From NCBI GenBank assembly GCA_948441255.1, contig CAOJPS010000003.1, positions 1 to 43,448 on the forward strand: a stretch of DNA of 43,448 nucleotides, in the 5' to 3' direction. Below are positions 8,309 through 17,570 of this stretch, piece by piece. The notes below the pieces were generated by a model. It was not told the origin of the DNA. It worked only from the letters and a program-made list of their open reading frames with translations, and made no database searches. The first letter of the stretch is position 1. Every line of letters starts with the position of its first letter. Made by a program: the position numbers and the translations under genes. The DNA is from an uncultured Eubacteriaceae bacterium (GTDB taxonomy: Bacteria; Bacillota; Clostridia; Lachnospirales; CAG-274).

Positions 8309-9919
8309 ATGGATTTAAAAAAGTTGGCTTTAAATTTTGAGAACAAGGTAAGAGATTTTTTTAACGCACATAAAACAATTATATTTTGGACTGTTGTTTT
8401 TACAGTTTTTACGCACATATATTTTTTTATGGGAAGATATGGAAATGAGGATTCTAGATTTTATATTAATGAAACAGTTTCAATTTTTTCTTCGGGAAGA
8501 TATTTCTATGGTCATACAAAATTTGATTTTGTGCCGATTATAATATTTTTATTACATATTGTTGAGTTGATTTTTTCGGTTCTTGCTGTATTGTCGATGT
8601 TTAGAATAAAAAGTAAACTGTATTCTATTATAATCGCGGCGATTATGGTTACATTTCCTGTTTTGGGATATTCTTTTTCATACATTCAAATGTATGATAC
8701 GTATACTTTGGCACTATTGTTTTCTGTTTTGGCGGTATATTGCGCTGATAGATGGAAATATGGATTTTTTGGCGGGGGAGTACTGTTAGCGTGCGGTTTA
8801 GCGTTATATCAGGCGTATATTGAGGTTTCAATGGGCTTTTGTATGGTTATTTTGATTATTGAGTTTATTGAGAATGATATGCGAGATGTTTTTATTAAAG
8901 CTTTGAGATTTGCGGCGCTTATAATAATTGGGTTTATAGTGTATAGAGCAGGCATATGGATTTTAGGAATAGAACTTTCAAATTACGCTGGGATTGATTC
9001 AATGGGAGTGATACCTATTTCTGAAATTCCGGCTAGGGTAATAAAAGCTTATTCAGATTTTTATGGCTTTTTTACCGCGATTGACTTTAGTGTTCCATCT
9101 ATGAGTTTTTTCTATATTCCTATACCTGTGTTTGTTGTTTATGTTATATTCGCCCTGTTTTCTTTGAGGATTATTTTAAAGGCAATTAAGGAAAGTAAAG
9201 TTAAATTGATAAATAAGGCGGTTATAGTTATTGTTTTTTTGCTTATGCCGTTTATTTTGAATTTTATGGGTTTTGCCGCTTTAAGTATACATTGCTGTAT
9301 GATGTATTCGTTTGTTATACCCTTTATAATTCCATTTATTTTTATGGATAGATATTTTATGGATAAAGATGTAAATAAGAAAACTTACTCGGGAAATAAA
9401 TGTTTTTGGGTTAAAAGAGTTATGGTTGTTTTAAGCGCTATAATAATTGGTTATAATTTTTGGACAACTAATCTTCTTTATTTTAAACTGGACGTTTTGA
9501 AAACAAATACAGTCAGCTTTTTTACAAGAATGTACTCAAGGTTTGAACAGCTTGAGGGATTTACAGATAAAACCCCTATTGCTTTTATTGTTGATGGCAA
9601 AGAGTTTTTGGATAAATCGGTTAATCAAAGTTACGCCGTTTTTCCAAATACAAAAACACTGCTTATGATAAGATATAATGTGATAAGCGGATTTGCGGAG
9701 GGAACTCATAAACCGCCTTATTACGCTACGTTTAAAAACTCGGATTTCTTAAAAAATCTTTTGGGGATTATAATACCAAGGGCGAGTACAGAGCAGATTG
9801 AGGAAATTAAAAAAACCGACGAATATAAAAGTATGGGGGTTTATCCCGATTATGACAGCGTTAAAATGATTAACGGTATCGCTGTGGCTAATTTTATTGA
9901 CAACGGAAATGATGGATGA
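8309..9919 (+). CDS. GtrII-like polytopic membrane protein, copy 3
   Basis: This 536-residue paralogue of copy 1 shares the THIYFFMGRYGNED segment after the first helix, a similar pattern of hydrophobic segments, the WTTN loop after the last helix, and the C-terminal tail TDEYKSMGVYPDYDSVKMINGIAV. The start ATG follows AAGGAGAG. It is probably co-transcribed with copy 1 and the pseudogene, as the gaps are only 10-12 bases. As for copy 1, a role in adding a sugar to a surface glycan or glycoprotein is inferred from topology and family resemblance. No cytoplasmic donor-making genes (such as a GtrB-type polyprenyl-glucose synthase) lie beside it. Confidence 0.7.
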   Translation: MDLKKLALNFENKVRDFFNAHKTIIFWTVVFTVFTHIYFFMGRYGNEDSRFYINETVSIFSSGRYFYGHTKFDFVPIIIFLLHIVELIFSVLAVLSMFRIKSKLYSIIIAAIMVTFPVLGYSFSYIQMYDTYTLALLFSVLAVYCADRWKYGFFGGGVLLACGLALYQAYIEVSMGFCMVILIIEFIENDMRDVFIKALRFAALIIIGFIVYRAGIWILGIELSNYAGIDSMGVIPISEIPARVIKAYSDFYGFFTAIDFSVPSMSFFYIPIPVFVVYVIFALFSLRIILKAIKESKVKLINKAVIVIVFLLMPFILNFMGFAALSIHCCMMYSFVIPFIIPFIFMDRYFMDKDVNKKTYSGNKCFWVKRVMVVLSAIIIGYNFWTTNLLYFKLDVLKTNTVSFFTRMYSRFEQLEGFTDKTPIAFIVDGKEFLDKSVNQSYAVFPNTKTLLMIRYNVISGFAEGTHKPPYYATFKNSDFLKNLLGIIIPRASTEQIEEIKKTDEYKSMGVYPDYDSVKMINGIAVANFIDNGNDG

Positions 9920-9931
9920 TTTAATATATAT

Positions 9932-9960
9932 TTGCAAATTTTATTTATGTGGTGTATAAT
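9932..9960 (+). promoter_or_regulatory. SigA-type promoter of metG
   Basis: TTGCAA (9932-9937), a 17-base spacer and TATAAT (9955-9960) lie 39 bases before the metG start. A Shine-Dalgarno AGGAGG follows at about 9983. No T-box leader fits in so short a region. Confidence 0.75.
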
Positions 9961-9998
9961 AAAAAATTATTTGACTAATTTTAGGAGGATTGATATAA

Positions 9999-11963
9999 AT
10001 GGCAAAAGAAAAATTTTATATTACCACGCCTATTTACTATCCAAGCGATAAGCTTCATATTGGACATTCTTACTGTACCGTGGCCACTGACACTATGGCA
10101 AGGTATAAGAGAATGAGAGGTTTTGACGTTAAGTTTCTTACGGGAACGGATGAGCACGGTCAGAAGATTGAGCGTATCGCAAAGGAAAAAGGGGTTTCTC
10201 CCAAGGAATATGTGGACGGAATTGTTAGGTGGGTTAAAGAACTTTGGAAAACCCTTGATATAAGCTATGATTATTATATAAGAACAACTGACGAGAAGCA
10301 TATTAAAGCTGTTCAGGCGATATTTAAAAAGCTTTATGAAAATGGCGATATTTATAAAAGCTCTTATGAGGGACTGTATTGTACTCCCTGTGAAACATTT
10401 TACACCGAAAGACAGCTTGTGGACGGAAAATGTCCCGACTGCGGACGTGAGGTGGAAAAGCTTAAAGAGGAAAGCTATTTCTTTAAGCTGTCTAAATATC
10501 AGGATAGGATTATTAAACATATTGAGGAAAATCCAGAGTTTATTCAGCCGCCAACAAGGAAAAACGAAATGATTAACAATTTTCTTAAGCCTGGACTGGA
10601 GGATTTGTGTATATCAAGAACTTCTTTTAAATGGGGTATTCCTGTGGATTTTGACCCGGGTCACGTGGTTTATGTTTGGGTTGACGCTCTTTCTAACTAT
10701 ATCTCCGCTTTGGGGTATGCTTCTGATGATGATTCTGACTTTAAAAAGTATTGGCCTGCCGATGTTCACGTTGTTGGAAAAGAAATTGTTCGTTTTCATA
10801 CTATAATTTGGCCCGCTATGCTTATGGCTTTGGATTTGCCTTTGCCTAAAAAGGTTTTTGGCCACGGCTGGCTTATTATTGACGGCGGAAAAATGTCTAA
10901 ATCTAAGGGTAATGTTGTTGACCCTAAAGTTTTGACGGATAAATATGGTGTGGATTCTGTACGCTATTTCCTGCTTAGGGAAATTGCTTTTGGTCAGGAC
11001 GGCAATTTTACAAACGAGGCTTTGATTAACAGAATAAACGCCGACCTCGCTAATGATTTGGGAAATCTTCTCTCAAGAACTGTGGGAATGATTGACAAGT
11101 ATTTTGGCGGGGTTTTGCCGAAAGAGCAGACTGGAAATGATTTTGATGCTGAGATTGTTAAAACGGCTTTAAATACTGTCGTAAAAGTTGAGGAATATAT
11201 GGAAAAAATGCTTTTCAGCGACGCTTTTTCTGAAATATGGGTGCTTGTGAGAAGATGCAATAAATATATTGATGAGACTACTCCTTGGATTGTGGCTAAA
11301 GATGAAACGAGAAAAGCAGAACTTGCCGGAATTATGTATACTCTTTCGGAGGCGCTGAGAATTATCGCTGTTTTAATAAGTCCGGGTATGCCTAATACTC
11401 CTAAAGAGATTTATAAACAGCTTTGTGTTGAGGACGATAGCTTGAAAACTTGGGATTCTATTAAGGATTTTGGGGCTATGCCTAAAGAGGTTAGAATTGA
11501 AAAGGGCAGTGTTGTTTTCCCAAGAATTGATGTTAAAAAAGAACTTGAGGAGCTTGAGGCGGCTATGGAAAAGGCACAAAGCGAAAGTATCGCTAACAAA
11601 AGCGGAAAAGATGACAAAAAGAAAACTGAGGATACTGAAATTATTACAATTGACGATTTCTCTAAAATTAAGCTTAGAGTTGGTAAAGTTATAAAATGTG
11701 AGAAAGTGGAGAAGTCAGACAAACTGCTAAAATCTCAAATTGATATAGGCGGTGAGGTGCGTCAGATTGTTTCGGGTATTGCTTCTTATTATTCTCCAGA
11801 GGAAATGGTTGGAAAAAATGTTGTTGTGGTTGTGAATCTTAAACCTGTTAAACTGAGAGGTGTTTTGTCGGAGGGTATGATTCTCGCGGCCTCTGACGAC
11901 AGCGGAAGCCTTAAAGCTGTTACTGTGGACGGGGACATTAAAAGCGGTTCGGAGGTTAGGTAA
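9999..11963 (+). CDS. metG: Methionyl-tRNA synthetase
   Basis: This class I aminoacyl-tRNA synthetase charges tRNA-Met with methionine in the cytoplasm. The 654-residue product has HIGH at 20-23, a zinc-knuckle region with CTPC and CPDC near residues 127-147, and KMSKS at 298-302. A C-terminal OBF/tRNA-binding domain begins near residue 550 (IDDFSKIKLRVGKVIKCEKVEKSDKL). A charged linker rich in Lys, Asp and Glu sits before that domain. The length matches the dimeric bacterial form. It has its own promoter, and the gene after it is separated by 600 bp of hairpin repeats. In many Firmicutes metG is followed by tatD, which is absent here. Confidence 0.97.
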   Translation: MAKEKFYITTPIYYPSDKLHIGHSYCTVATDTMARYKRMRGFDVKFLTGTDEHGQKIERIAKEKGVSPKEYVDGIVRWVKELWKTLDISYDYYIRTTDEKHIKAVQAIFKKLYENGDIYKSSYEGLYCTPCETFYTERQLVDGKCPDCGREVEKLKEESYFFKLSKYQDRIIKHIEENPEFIQPPTRKNEMINNFLKPGLEDLCISRTSFKWGIPVDFDPGHVVYVWVDALSNYISALGYASDDDSDFKKYWPADVHVVGKEIVRFHTIIWPAMLMALDLPLPKKVFGHGWLIIDGGKMSKSKGNVVDPKVLTDKYGVDSVRYFLLREIAFGQDGNFTNEALINRINADLANDLGNLLSRTVGMIDKYFGGVLPKEQTGNDFDAEIVKTALNTVVKVEEYMEKMLFSDAFSEIWVLVRRCNKYIDETTPWIVAKDETRKAELAGIMYTLSEALRIIAVLISPGMPNTPKEIYKQLCVEDDSLKTWDSIKDFGAMPKEVRIEKGSVVFPRIDVKKELEELEAAMEKAQSESIANKSGKDDKKKTEDTEIITIDDFSKIKLRVGKVIKCEKVEKSDKLLKSQIDIGGEVRQIVSGIASYYSPEEMVGKNVVVVVNLKPVKLRGVLSEGMILAASDDSGSLKAVTVDGDIKSGSEVR

Positions 11964-12575
11964 AGAGTTTTTTTACTTCTTTTTTACTTCTTTCTTGAAA
12001 GAAAGAAGCAAAGAACTTTTGCGCGAAACTGCGTTTCGCTGTTTAAAAAATAGCGGCGAAACCGCCGCCGTCATTTTTTTAGCAAAGCGAATGCTTTGCG
12101 TTTTAAAGTTTAGAATCAAGCCCTTTTTAATATGTGCCGCAAAGAAGTGCGGACGGCGTAAGACGGCTTTAGGCTTTGCCAAAAGCACTGACTAGCTTGC
12201 AGGGTGTGGGACAGCGTCCCACGGTTTTAACTTAACGTGAGTTCGATGAAATTTTATAATTATTGGAACCTTTTTCTATCGCAAAAAGGTTCCAAACCTC
12301 CAAAAATGCTCTTGAAGCGTTAAAACCTTGAGGCTCTGCCTCAAACTCCGCTCGCTTTTTGAAAAAGCGAGGCAAAAACTTTCGCGCGAAACTGCGTTTC
12401 GCTGTTCTTTTAGCAAAGCGAATGCTTTGCGTTTTAAAGTTTAGGGTCAAGCCCTTTTTAATATGTGCCGCAAAGAAGTGCGGACGGCGTAAGCCGGCTT
12501 TTGGCTTTGCCAAAAGCACTGACTAGCTTGCAGGGTGTGGGACAGCGTCCCACGGTTTTAAAGCCCCACGGTCTT
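11964..12575. repeat. Hairpin-mosaic repeat, double copy between metG and cbiD
   Basis: Two tandem, partly homologous arrays lie here. Both carry GCGAAACTGCGTTTCGC, then a GCAAAGC/GCTTTGC hairpin, CCGCA/TGCGG, a GGC/GCC hairpin and GTGGGACAGCGTCCCAC. The second array is preceded by a partial copy of the 1060 element: GGAACCTTTTT hairpin at 12265-12293, TTGAGGC/GCCTCAA at 12328-12344, and CTCGCTTTTT with its inverse at 12351-12371. The frames through these repeats are long because the modules lack stops in some frames, but no ribosome binding site or family match supports a gene. The stretch of about 600 bp holds nothing else. Confidence 0.85.
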
Positions 12576-12581
12576 AAAGGA

Positions 12582-13694
12582 ATGATTAAATTGGAACTTA
12601 AAAAAGGATATACTACGGGCACTTGTGCCGCCGCTGCCGCTAAAGCCGCCGCTAAAATGATTTTTGAGCGTAAGATTGTGAAAAAAGAGGCTGTTTTGAC
12701 ACCTAAAGGCGTTATGGTTGAAACGGAAATTATTAAACCGATTTTTGACCGAAATTACGCAAGCTGTGCTGTTAGAAAGTATTCTGGTGATGACCCCGAT
12801 GTTACTGATGGTATTCTGATTTTTGCTTCGGTTACTCTTAATGACTGCGGAAAGATAACTATAGACGGGGGCGAGGGTGTTGGAAGGGTTACTAAAAAAG
12901 GCCTTTCTCAAAATATTGGAGAGGCGGCTATTAATAGCGTTCCTAAAAAAATGATTTATGAAAATGTTGAAATGGTTTTTGATGAGTATTCTTATTGCGG
13001 TGGCGCGGATATTGTTATATCTGTTCCTGGCGGAGAAAAAATAGCGGAGAAAACTTTTAATTCTCGTCTTGGAATTGTCGGCGGAATTTCTATACTTGGA
13101 ACAAGCGGTATTGTTGAGCCTATGAGCGAACAGGCAATTGTTGATACTATAAAAGCGGAAATAAACGTTAAAAGGGCGGAAGGCGGCGACTATATTATGA
13201 TTGCCCCCGGAAATTATGGCTTTGATTTTATAAAGAAGTCTTTTGACGTGGATTTGAATAATGCTGTTAAATGCTCAAATTTTGTGGGACAGGCTTTGGA
13301 TTTTGCTGAAAAAGCCGGATTTAAAGGTGTTATGCTTGTGGGGCATATTGGCAAGTTTGTTAAGCTTGCCGGGGGAATTATGAATACTCATAGCAAAAAT
13401 GCCGACTGCCGAATGGAAATTTTGGCGTCTAATGCCGCTTTGGTTTGTGATGATTTGAACCTTGTGAGAAGTATTTTGAACTGTTGTTCTACAGATGAGG
13501 CTTTGAAGCTTATTATAGAAAAAGGCGTTTGTGAGAGGGTTATGGGGCGTATTGTTGAGAAATCCATTTTTTATGTTAGAAATAGGCTGAAACGTGATAT
13601 TGAGATTGGTATTGTTATATTCTCAAACGTTTATGGCGTGCTTGGAAAAAGTAATGGCGCTGAAAAGATGTTTAAGTATTTTAGGCAGGGGTGA
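12582..13694 (+). CDS. cbiD: Cobalt-precorrin-5B (C1)-methyltransferase
   Basis: CbiD uses S-adenosylmethionine to methylate C1 of cobalt-precorrin-5B in the anaerobic, early-cobalt route to vitamin B12. The 370-residue product opens with KKGYTTGTCAAAAAKAA, the family signature. It also has SVPGGEKIAEKTFNSRLGIVGGISILGTSGIVEPMS, typical of CbiD, and GHIGKFVKLAGGIMNTHS. I start at ATG 12582, just after AAAGG. TTG 12591 would give the shorter MELKKGY start usual in the family and has better spacing, so it is a real alternative. The reading frame is open far upstream, through repeat DNA, which is not taken as coding. It is the first gene of the cobalamin operon. Confidence 0.93.
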   Translation: MIKLELKKGYTTGTCAAAAAKAAAKMIFERKIVKKEAVLTPKGVMVETEIIKPIFDRNYASCAVRKYSGDDPDVTDGILIFASVTLNDCGKITIDGGEGVGRVTKKGLSQNIGEAAINSVPKKMIYENVEMVFDEYSYCGGADIVISVPGGEKIAEKTFNSRLGIVGGISILGTSGIVEPMSEQAIVDTIKAEINVKRAEGGDYIMIAPGNYGFDFIKKSFDVDLNNAVKCSNFVGQALDFAEKAGFKGVMLVGHIGKFVKLAGGIMNTHSKNADCRMEILASNAALVCDDLNLVRSILNCCSTDEALKLIIEKGVCERVMGRIVEKSIFYVRNRLKRDIEIGIVIFSNVYGVLGKSNGAEKMFKYFRQG

Positions 13695-13698
13695 GTTT

Positions 13699-14886
13699 AT
13701 GACAGTATATCTTGTGGGAATAGGTATGGGAAATGCTGATAACCTGACTATAGAGGCTAAAGATGTTATTAATCATGCCGATTTGATAATCGGAGCGAAA
13801 AGAATGACGGAAAGTATTGGTTCTGATAAAACGGTTTTTAATTCCTATAATTCTTGTGAAATAGCTGATTATCTGAAAGGAGCAAGTTTTTCAAAGGCTG
13901 CTGTTCTGCTGTCCGGCGATGTGGGATTTTACAGCGGAGCGAAAAGACTTTTGGCGGCATTAGGAGATTTTGATGTACGGCTTGTTCCGGGAATATCTTC
14001 GCCGGTTTATTTTTGTTCTAAACTTAAAATCGGCTGGGAAGACGTTAAACTTTTGAGCCTGCACGGTAAAAAACAAAATATTGTTATGTATATTAAACGA
14101 TATAAAAAGGTTTTTGCCCTCCTTGGAAAAGGTGAGGATATAAAAAATCTTTGTGAAAAGCTTGTTTATTATGGATTGGATGATGTTGTGTTACATATTG
14201 GGCAAAGGCTTTCTTACTGTGATGAGAAAATTGTGACATCTAAAGCAAGGGATATAAAAAATTTTGATTTCGCCGATTTGTCGGTTGTTTTGGCTGAAAA
14301 CGAGAGATGTGAGGATAATTCCCTTTGGAACATTGATGACGAGTGTTTTATAAGAGATGATGTGCCTATGACTAAAAGCGAGGTTCGGTCTTTGAGTATA
14401 GCGAAACTGCGTCTTAGCGCTGATTCGGTTTTGTATGATATTGGCGCTGGAACGGGTTCGGTTTCTGTTGAGGCGGCTCTTAAACTTATTGACGGGGAAG
14501 TTTATTCTGTGGAGAAAAGTCATAACGCTGTTTGTCTTATTGAGAAAAATAAAAGAAAATTTGCCGCTGATAATATTAACATTGTTGAGGGGAACGCCGC
14601 TGAGGTTTTGGAAAAACTTCCGGCTCCCACACACGTTTTTGTTGGCGGAAGTTCGGGAGAACTTGAAAAAATTATTGAATGCGCGCTGAAAAAAAATCCA
14701 TCTGTCAGAATAGTTGTGAATGCTGTTTCTTTAAATACTTTGGGAGAGGTTATGAGAATTGCTTTGAAATTTGGACTTGAAAGCGATATTGTATGTCTTA
14801 ATGTTTCAAAAAACAGAAAAATTGGAAGGTATGAACTTATGACGGGATTAAATCCTGTCTATATTTTTACTTTGGAAAGACGCTGA
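13699..14886 (+). CDS. cbiET: CbiE-CbiT fusion: cobalt-precorrin-7 C5- and precorrin-6B C15-methyltransferase (decarboxylating)
   Basis: This bifunctional enzyme has 395 residues and is of CobL type. The N-terminal half (about 1-200) is a tetrapyrrole methylase with VGIGMG and SGDVGFYSGAKRL. The C-terminal half (about 205-395) is the CbiT Rossmann methyltransferase with the S-adenosylmethionine loop DIGAGTGSVSVEAAL near residue 247 and FVGGSSGELEKI. Together they methylate C5 and C15 and remove the ring C acetate carboxyl group. The start ATG lies four bases after the cbiD stop, behind GGGGTGAG. Separate cbiE and cbiT genes are common in clostridia; the fused form is also well known. Confidence 0.93.
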   Translation: MTVYLVGIGMGNADNLTIEAKDVINHADLIIGAKRMTESIGSDKTVFNSYNSCEIADYLKGASFSKAAVLLSGDVGFYSGAKRLLAALGDFDVRLVPGISSPVYFCSKLKIGWEDVKLLSLHGKKQNIVMYIKRYKKVFALLGKGEDIKNLCEKLVYYGLDDVVLHIGQRLSYCDEKIVTSKARDIKNFDFADLSVVLAENERCEDNSLWNIDDECFIRDDVPMTKSEVRSLSIAKLRLSADSVLYDIGAGTGSVSVEAALKLIDGEVYSVEKSHNAVCLIEKNKRKFAADNINIVEGNAAEVLEKLPAPTHVFVGGSSGELEKIIECALKKNPSVRIVVNAVSLNTLGEVMRIALKFGLESDIVCLNVSKNRKIGRYELMTGLNPVYIFTLERR

Positions 14887-14892
14887 TAATTT

Positions 14893-16260
14893 ATGATAAA
14901 AAATTTGCCAAGAGTTATGATTGCCGGAGTTTCCAGCGGAAGCGGTAAAACTACTGTTATGTGCGGAATACTTGGAGCGCTTAAAAAAAGAGGAATTTGT
15001 GTTTCAGCTTGTAAATGCGGACCTGATTATATTGATACTATGTTTCATTCGGAGGTTATGGGAATTTCCTCTAAAAATCTGGATAAGTTTTTCTGTGGGG
15101 AAAGACTTTGCGAATTGTTTTATAAACATTCAAAAAACAGTGATATTACTATTATTGAGGGAGTTATGGGGTATTATGACGGTATCGCTATGGATAGTTT
15201 TTATTCGAGTTCTTATGATATTGCCCGTTCTCTTGATACTCCGGTTATACTTGTTATTAATGGAAAGGGTATGGCGCTGACCGCTGTTTCTATTATTAAA
15301 GGAATTATTGATTTTAAAAAGGACAGTAATATTAAAGGTGTTATTTTTAATAATATCTCAAAGGCTGTTTTTTTGAAAATTAAAGACATTGTTGAACGGG
15401 AGCTTGGTATTTTCGCTGTGGGATATTTGCCCTTTATTGAGGATTGTGCCGTTGAAAGCCGCCATTTGGGATTGGTTTTGCCGGGGGATATAAAAAATAT
15501 CACCTATAAAATTGACAGATTGACGGAAATGGCGGAGGAATGTATTGATATTGACCGAATTGTTTCTATCTCAAAAGAGAGTAAGGCTTTGTCATTTAGA
15601 GAGTGTGAACCAGTGTGCGCTGTTTTTAGAAATGTTAAAATAGGCGTTGCTCTTGACGGCGCTTTTTGTTTTTATTATAAAGACAATATTCAGCTTTTGG
15701 AAAGCCTGGGGTGTGAGATTGTGTATTTTAGCCCTATTAGAGATAAATTTTTGCCTGAAAAAATTTCCGGGGTTATTTTTGGAGGGGGATATCCTGAACT
15801 TTATCTTGAGGAACTTAGCCAAAACAGAGAAATGCGTGAGGATATAAAAAATGAACTTGAAAAAGGTTTGCCGGCTCTCGCCGAATGCGGTGGGTTTATG
15901 TATCTTCATAAAACGATTTCCGACAAAAAGGGAAATCCTTTTGATATGGTAGGGTTTATTGATTCGGAGGCTTCTTTTAAAGGCAGGCTTGTAAGATTTG
16001 GCTATATTACTTTGAAAGCTAATTATGACAGCTATGTTTTGAAACCGGGAGAGGAAATTAGGGCTCACGAATTCCATTATTGGGATAGTTCTGACAACGG
16101 GGAGCTGTTTTTAGCTGAAAAACCCTTGGGAGTAAAAAAATGGAATTGTGTTCATAGCGTTAAAAATGTTATTTGCGGTTATCCGCATATTTTTTATTAT
16201 TCTAATGTGAATTTCATTAAGAGATTTGTGGAAAAGTGCGCCGGTTTTGAAAGGCTGTGA
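14893..16260 (+). CDS. cbiA: Cobyrinate a,c-diamide synthase
   Basis: CbiA amidates the a and c carboxylates of cobyrinic acid using ATP and glutamine. The 455-residue protein has a dethiobiotin-synthetase-like N-terminal ATPase domain with P-loop GVSSGSGKTT at about 12-21, and CKCGPDYIDTMFH. A class I glutaminase domain follows with GGGYPELYLEEL and the nucleophile-bearing ALAECGGFMYL, plus the late AHEFHYW motif. The length is normal. Six bases separate it from cbiET; the ribosome binding site is weak, so coupling is likely. A CobQ (cobyric acid synthase) role is less likely because the family motifs and length fit CbiA. Confidence 0.95.
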   Translation: MIKNLPRVMIAGVSSGSGKTTVMCGILGALKKRGICVSACKCGPDYIDTMFHSEVMGISSKNLDKFFCGERLCELFYKHSKNSDITIIEGVMGYYDGIAMDSFYSSSYDIARSLDTPVILVINGKGMALTAVSIIKGIIDFKKDSNIKGVIFNNISKAVFLKIKDIVERELGIFAVGYLPFIEDCAVESRHLGLVLPGDIKNITYKIDRLTEMAEECIDIDRIVSISKESKALSFRECEPVCAVFRNVKIGVALDGAFCFYYKDNIQLLESLGCEIVYFSPIRDKFLPEKISGVIFGGGYPELYLEELSQNREMREDIKNELEKGLPALAECGGFMYLHKTISDKKGNPFDMVGFIDSEASFKGRLVRFGYITLKANYDSYVLKPGEEIRAHEFHYWDSSDNGELFLAEKPLGVKKWNCVHSVKNVICGYPHIFYYSNVNFIKRFVEKCAGFERL

Positions 16261-16264
16261 TTGT

Positions 16265-16819
16265 ATGACCGTTGTTGTGACGGGAGGAAGTGGAAGCGGA
16301 AAAAGTGAATATGCGGAAAATGCGGCGGCAGGTCTTTTTGAAAAATTTTCCGCTGAGAAGCTTATATATATTGCCACAATGCGTCCCTTTGGGCAAGAGG
16401 CTTTTGAGAGAATTGAAAAACATAGGAATATGAGAAAGGGTAAAGGTTTTGTTACCGTAGAATGTTATTCGGGAATTGTCAGAATTGAGGATATTTTGGG
16501 ATATAACTTGCGTAATTCGGTTGTTTTGCTTGAATGTATGTCTAATTTGGCGGCAAATGAGATTTTTTTTGAAAAAAATGAAAACGCTGTTAGTGATATA
16601 GTTGAAGGGATTGAGTTTATCTCTAAAAAATGTGCCGCTTTTGTTATTGTGACAAATGAGGTGTTTTCTGACGGGATTGATTATGACAAAGCGACATTAA
16701 ATTATATTGAGGCTTTGGGAAAAATTAATTGTGAGATTGCCGCTATTGCCAATACGGTTGTTGAAGTGGTATGCGGTATTCCTATATTTATTAAAGGCGG
16801 TGGTTTTGATGTTTTTTAA
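16265..16819 (+). CDS. cobU: Adenosylcobinamide kinase / guanylyltransferase (CobU)
   Basis: CobU phosphorylates adenosylcobinamide and then attaches GMP to make AdoCbi-GDP. The 184-residue product has P-loop GGSGSGKS at 7-14 and the segment RIEKHRNMR, whose His corresponds to the residue that carries GMP in the Salmonella enzyme. The C-terminal region normally reads NEVGxGIVP; here it reads NEVFSDGIDYD, so that loop has diverged. A second, short CobU-like gene in the same operon keeps the GIVP loop (17747-18070). The start is at ATG 16265, four bases after cbiA, and its end overlaps cobS by 11 bases. Confidence 0.88.
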   Translation: MTVVVTGGSGSGKSEYAENAAAGLFEKFSAEKLIYIATMRPFGQEAFERIEKHRNMRKGKGFVTVECYSGIVRIEDILGYNLRNSVVLLECMSNLAANEIFFEKNENAVSDIVEGIEFISKKCAAFVIVTNEVFSDGIDYDKATLNYIEALGKINCEIAAIANTVVEVVCGIPIFIKGGGFDVF

Positions 16820-17555
16820 GTCACTTATCGCCGCTTTTTCTATGTATAGCAGAATACCTATGCCTAAGGTTGAATGGACAGATGATTATATGAGATATTC
16901 TCTTTGCTTTTTTCCTTTTGTTGGCACTGTTATTGGTGTTGTTATGCTGTTTGTGGGAAGTTTTCTTATAGAAAAATGCGGTCCTTTGCTTTTTGGGTGT
17001 GTTATGACGGTTATTCCTGTTTTTATTACGGGAGGAATACATTTTGACGGCTTTTTGGATACAATGGACGGCTATTGCTCTTATATGAATAAGGAAAAGC
17101 GGCTGGAAATATTGAAAGACCCTAATTCAGGGGCATTTGCTGTTATAGGCGGGCTTGTTTATTTTACTTTGTCTATTGGATTTTGGAGCGAGGCTGATTT
17201 GGAAGCGCTGAGGATTATTTCTTTTGGGTACGTTTTATCAAGAGCGCTGAGCGGACTTGGAGTGGTTTTATTTCCTCTGGCTAAAAAAAACGGAATGGTT
17301 TCATATTTTGCTGAAAAATCTCACAAAACTAAAGTGAAAATAATATTAATTTTATTTATAATTATTGACTGCGCCTTTTTGCTGACATTTAATTTTTTTG
17401 GCGGACTGGCTGTTATTTTATCATCTCTTATATGTTTTATTTTTCACTATTACAACTGTATTAAAAATTTTGGCGGCATTACCGGGGATTTGGCAGGGTT
17501 CTTTTTACAGATATGCGAGTTGGCTATACTTATTGTGAGCGTTATATTATTGTGA
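16809..17555 (+). CDS. cobS: Adenosylcobinamide-GDP ribazoletransferase (cobalamin synthase)
   Basis: CobS is an integral membrane enzyme that joins AdoCbi-GDP to alpha-ribazole (or its phosphate) to give adenosylcobalamin (phosphate). The 248-residue product starts MFFKSLIAAFSMYSRIPMP, matching the family's first helix. It carries the Mg-binding signature GGIHFDGFLDTMDG near residue 80, and about six hydrophobic segments follow. Late in the protein, NFGGITGDLAGFFLQICEL matches the conserved GxTGDxxG motif. The start overlaps the end of cobU, so translation is coupled. A hairpin-mosaic repeat follows directly. Confidence 0.95.
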   Translation: MFFKSLIAAFSMYSRIPMPKVEWTDDYMRYSLCFFPFVGTVIGVVMLFVGSFLIEKCGPLLFGCVMTVIPVFITGGIHFDGFLDTMDGYCSYMNKEKRLEILKDPNSGAFAVIGGLVYFTLSIGFWSEADLEALRIISFGYVLSRALSGLGVVLFPLAKKNGMVSYFAEKSHKTKVKIILILFIIIDCAFLLTFNFFGGLAVILSSLICFIFHYYNCIKNFGGITGDLAGFFLQICELAILIVSVILL

Positions 17556-17570
17556 TGAACTAAAACAGTG

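Noticed and set aside
11973-12519. Recurring minus-strand peptides (LLAKPKA...RRPHFFAAHIKKGL) in the metG-cbiD gap
   Set aside because: They are translations of repeat modules that lack stops in that frame. No start signals or family match exist. They are kept as an observation about repeats, not as genes.
12400-12600. Cobalamin riboswitch before cbiD
   Set aside because: The region is fully accounted for by hairpin-repeat modules and I could not find a convincing B12-box.
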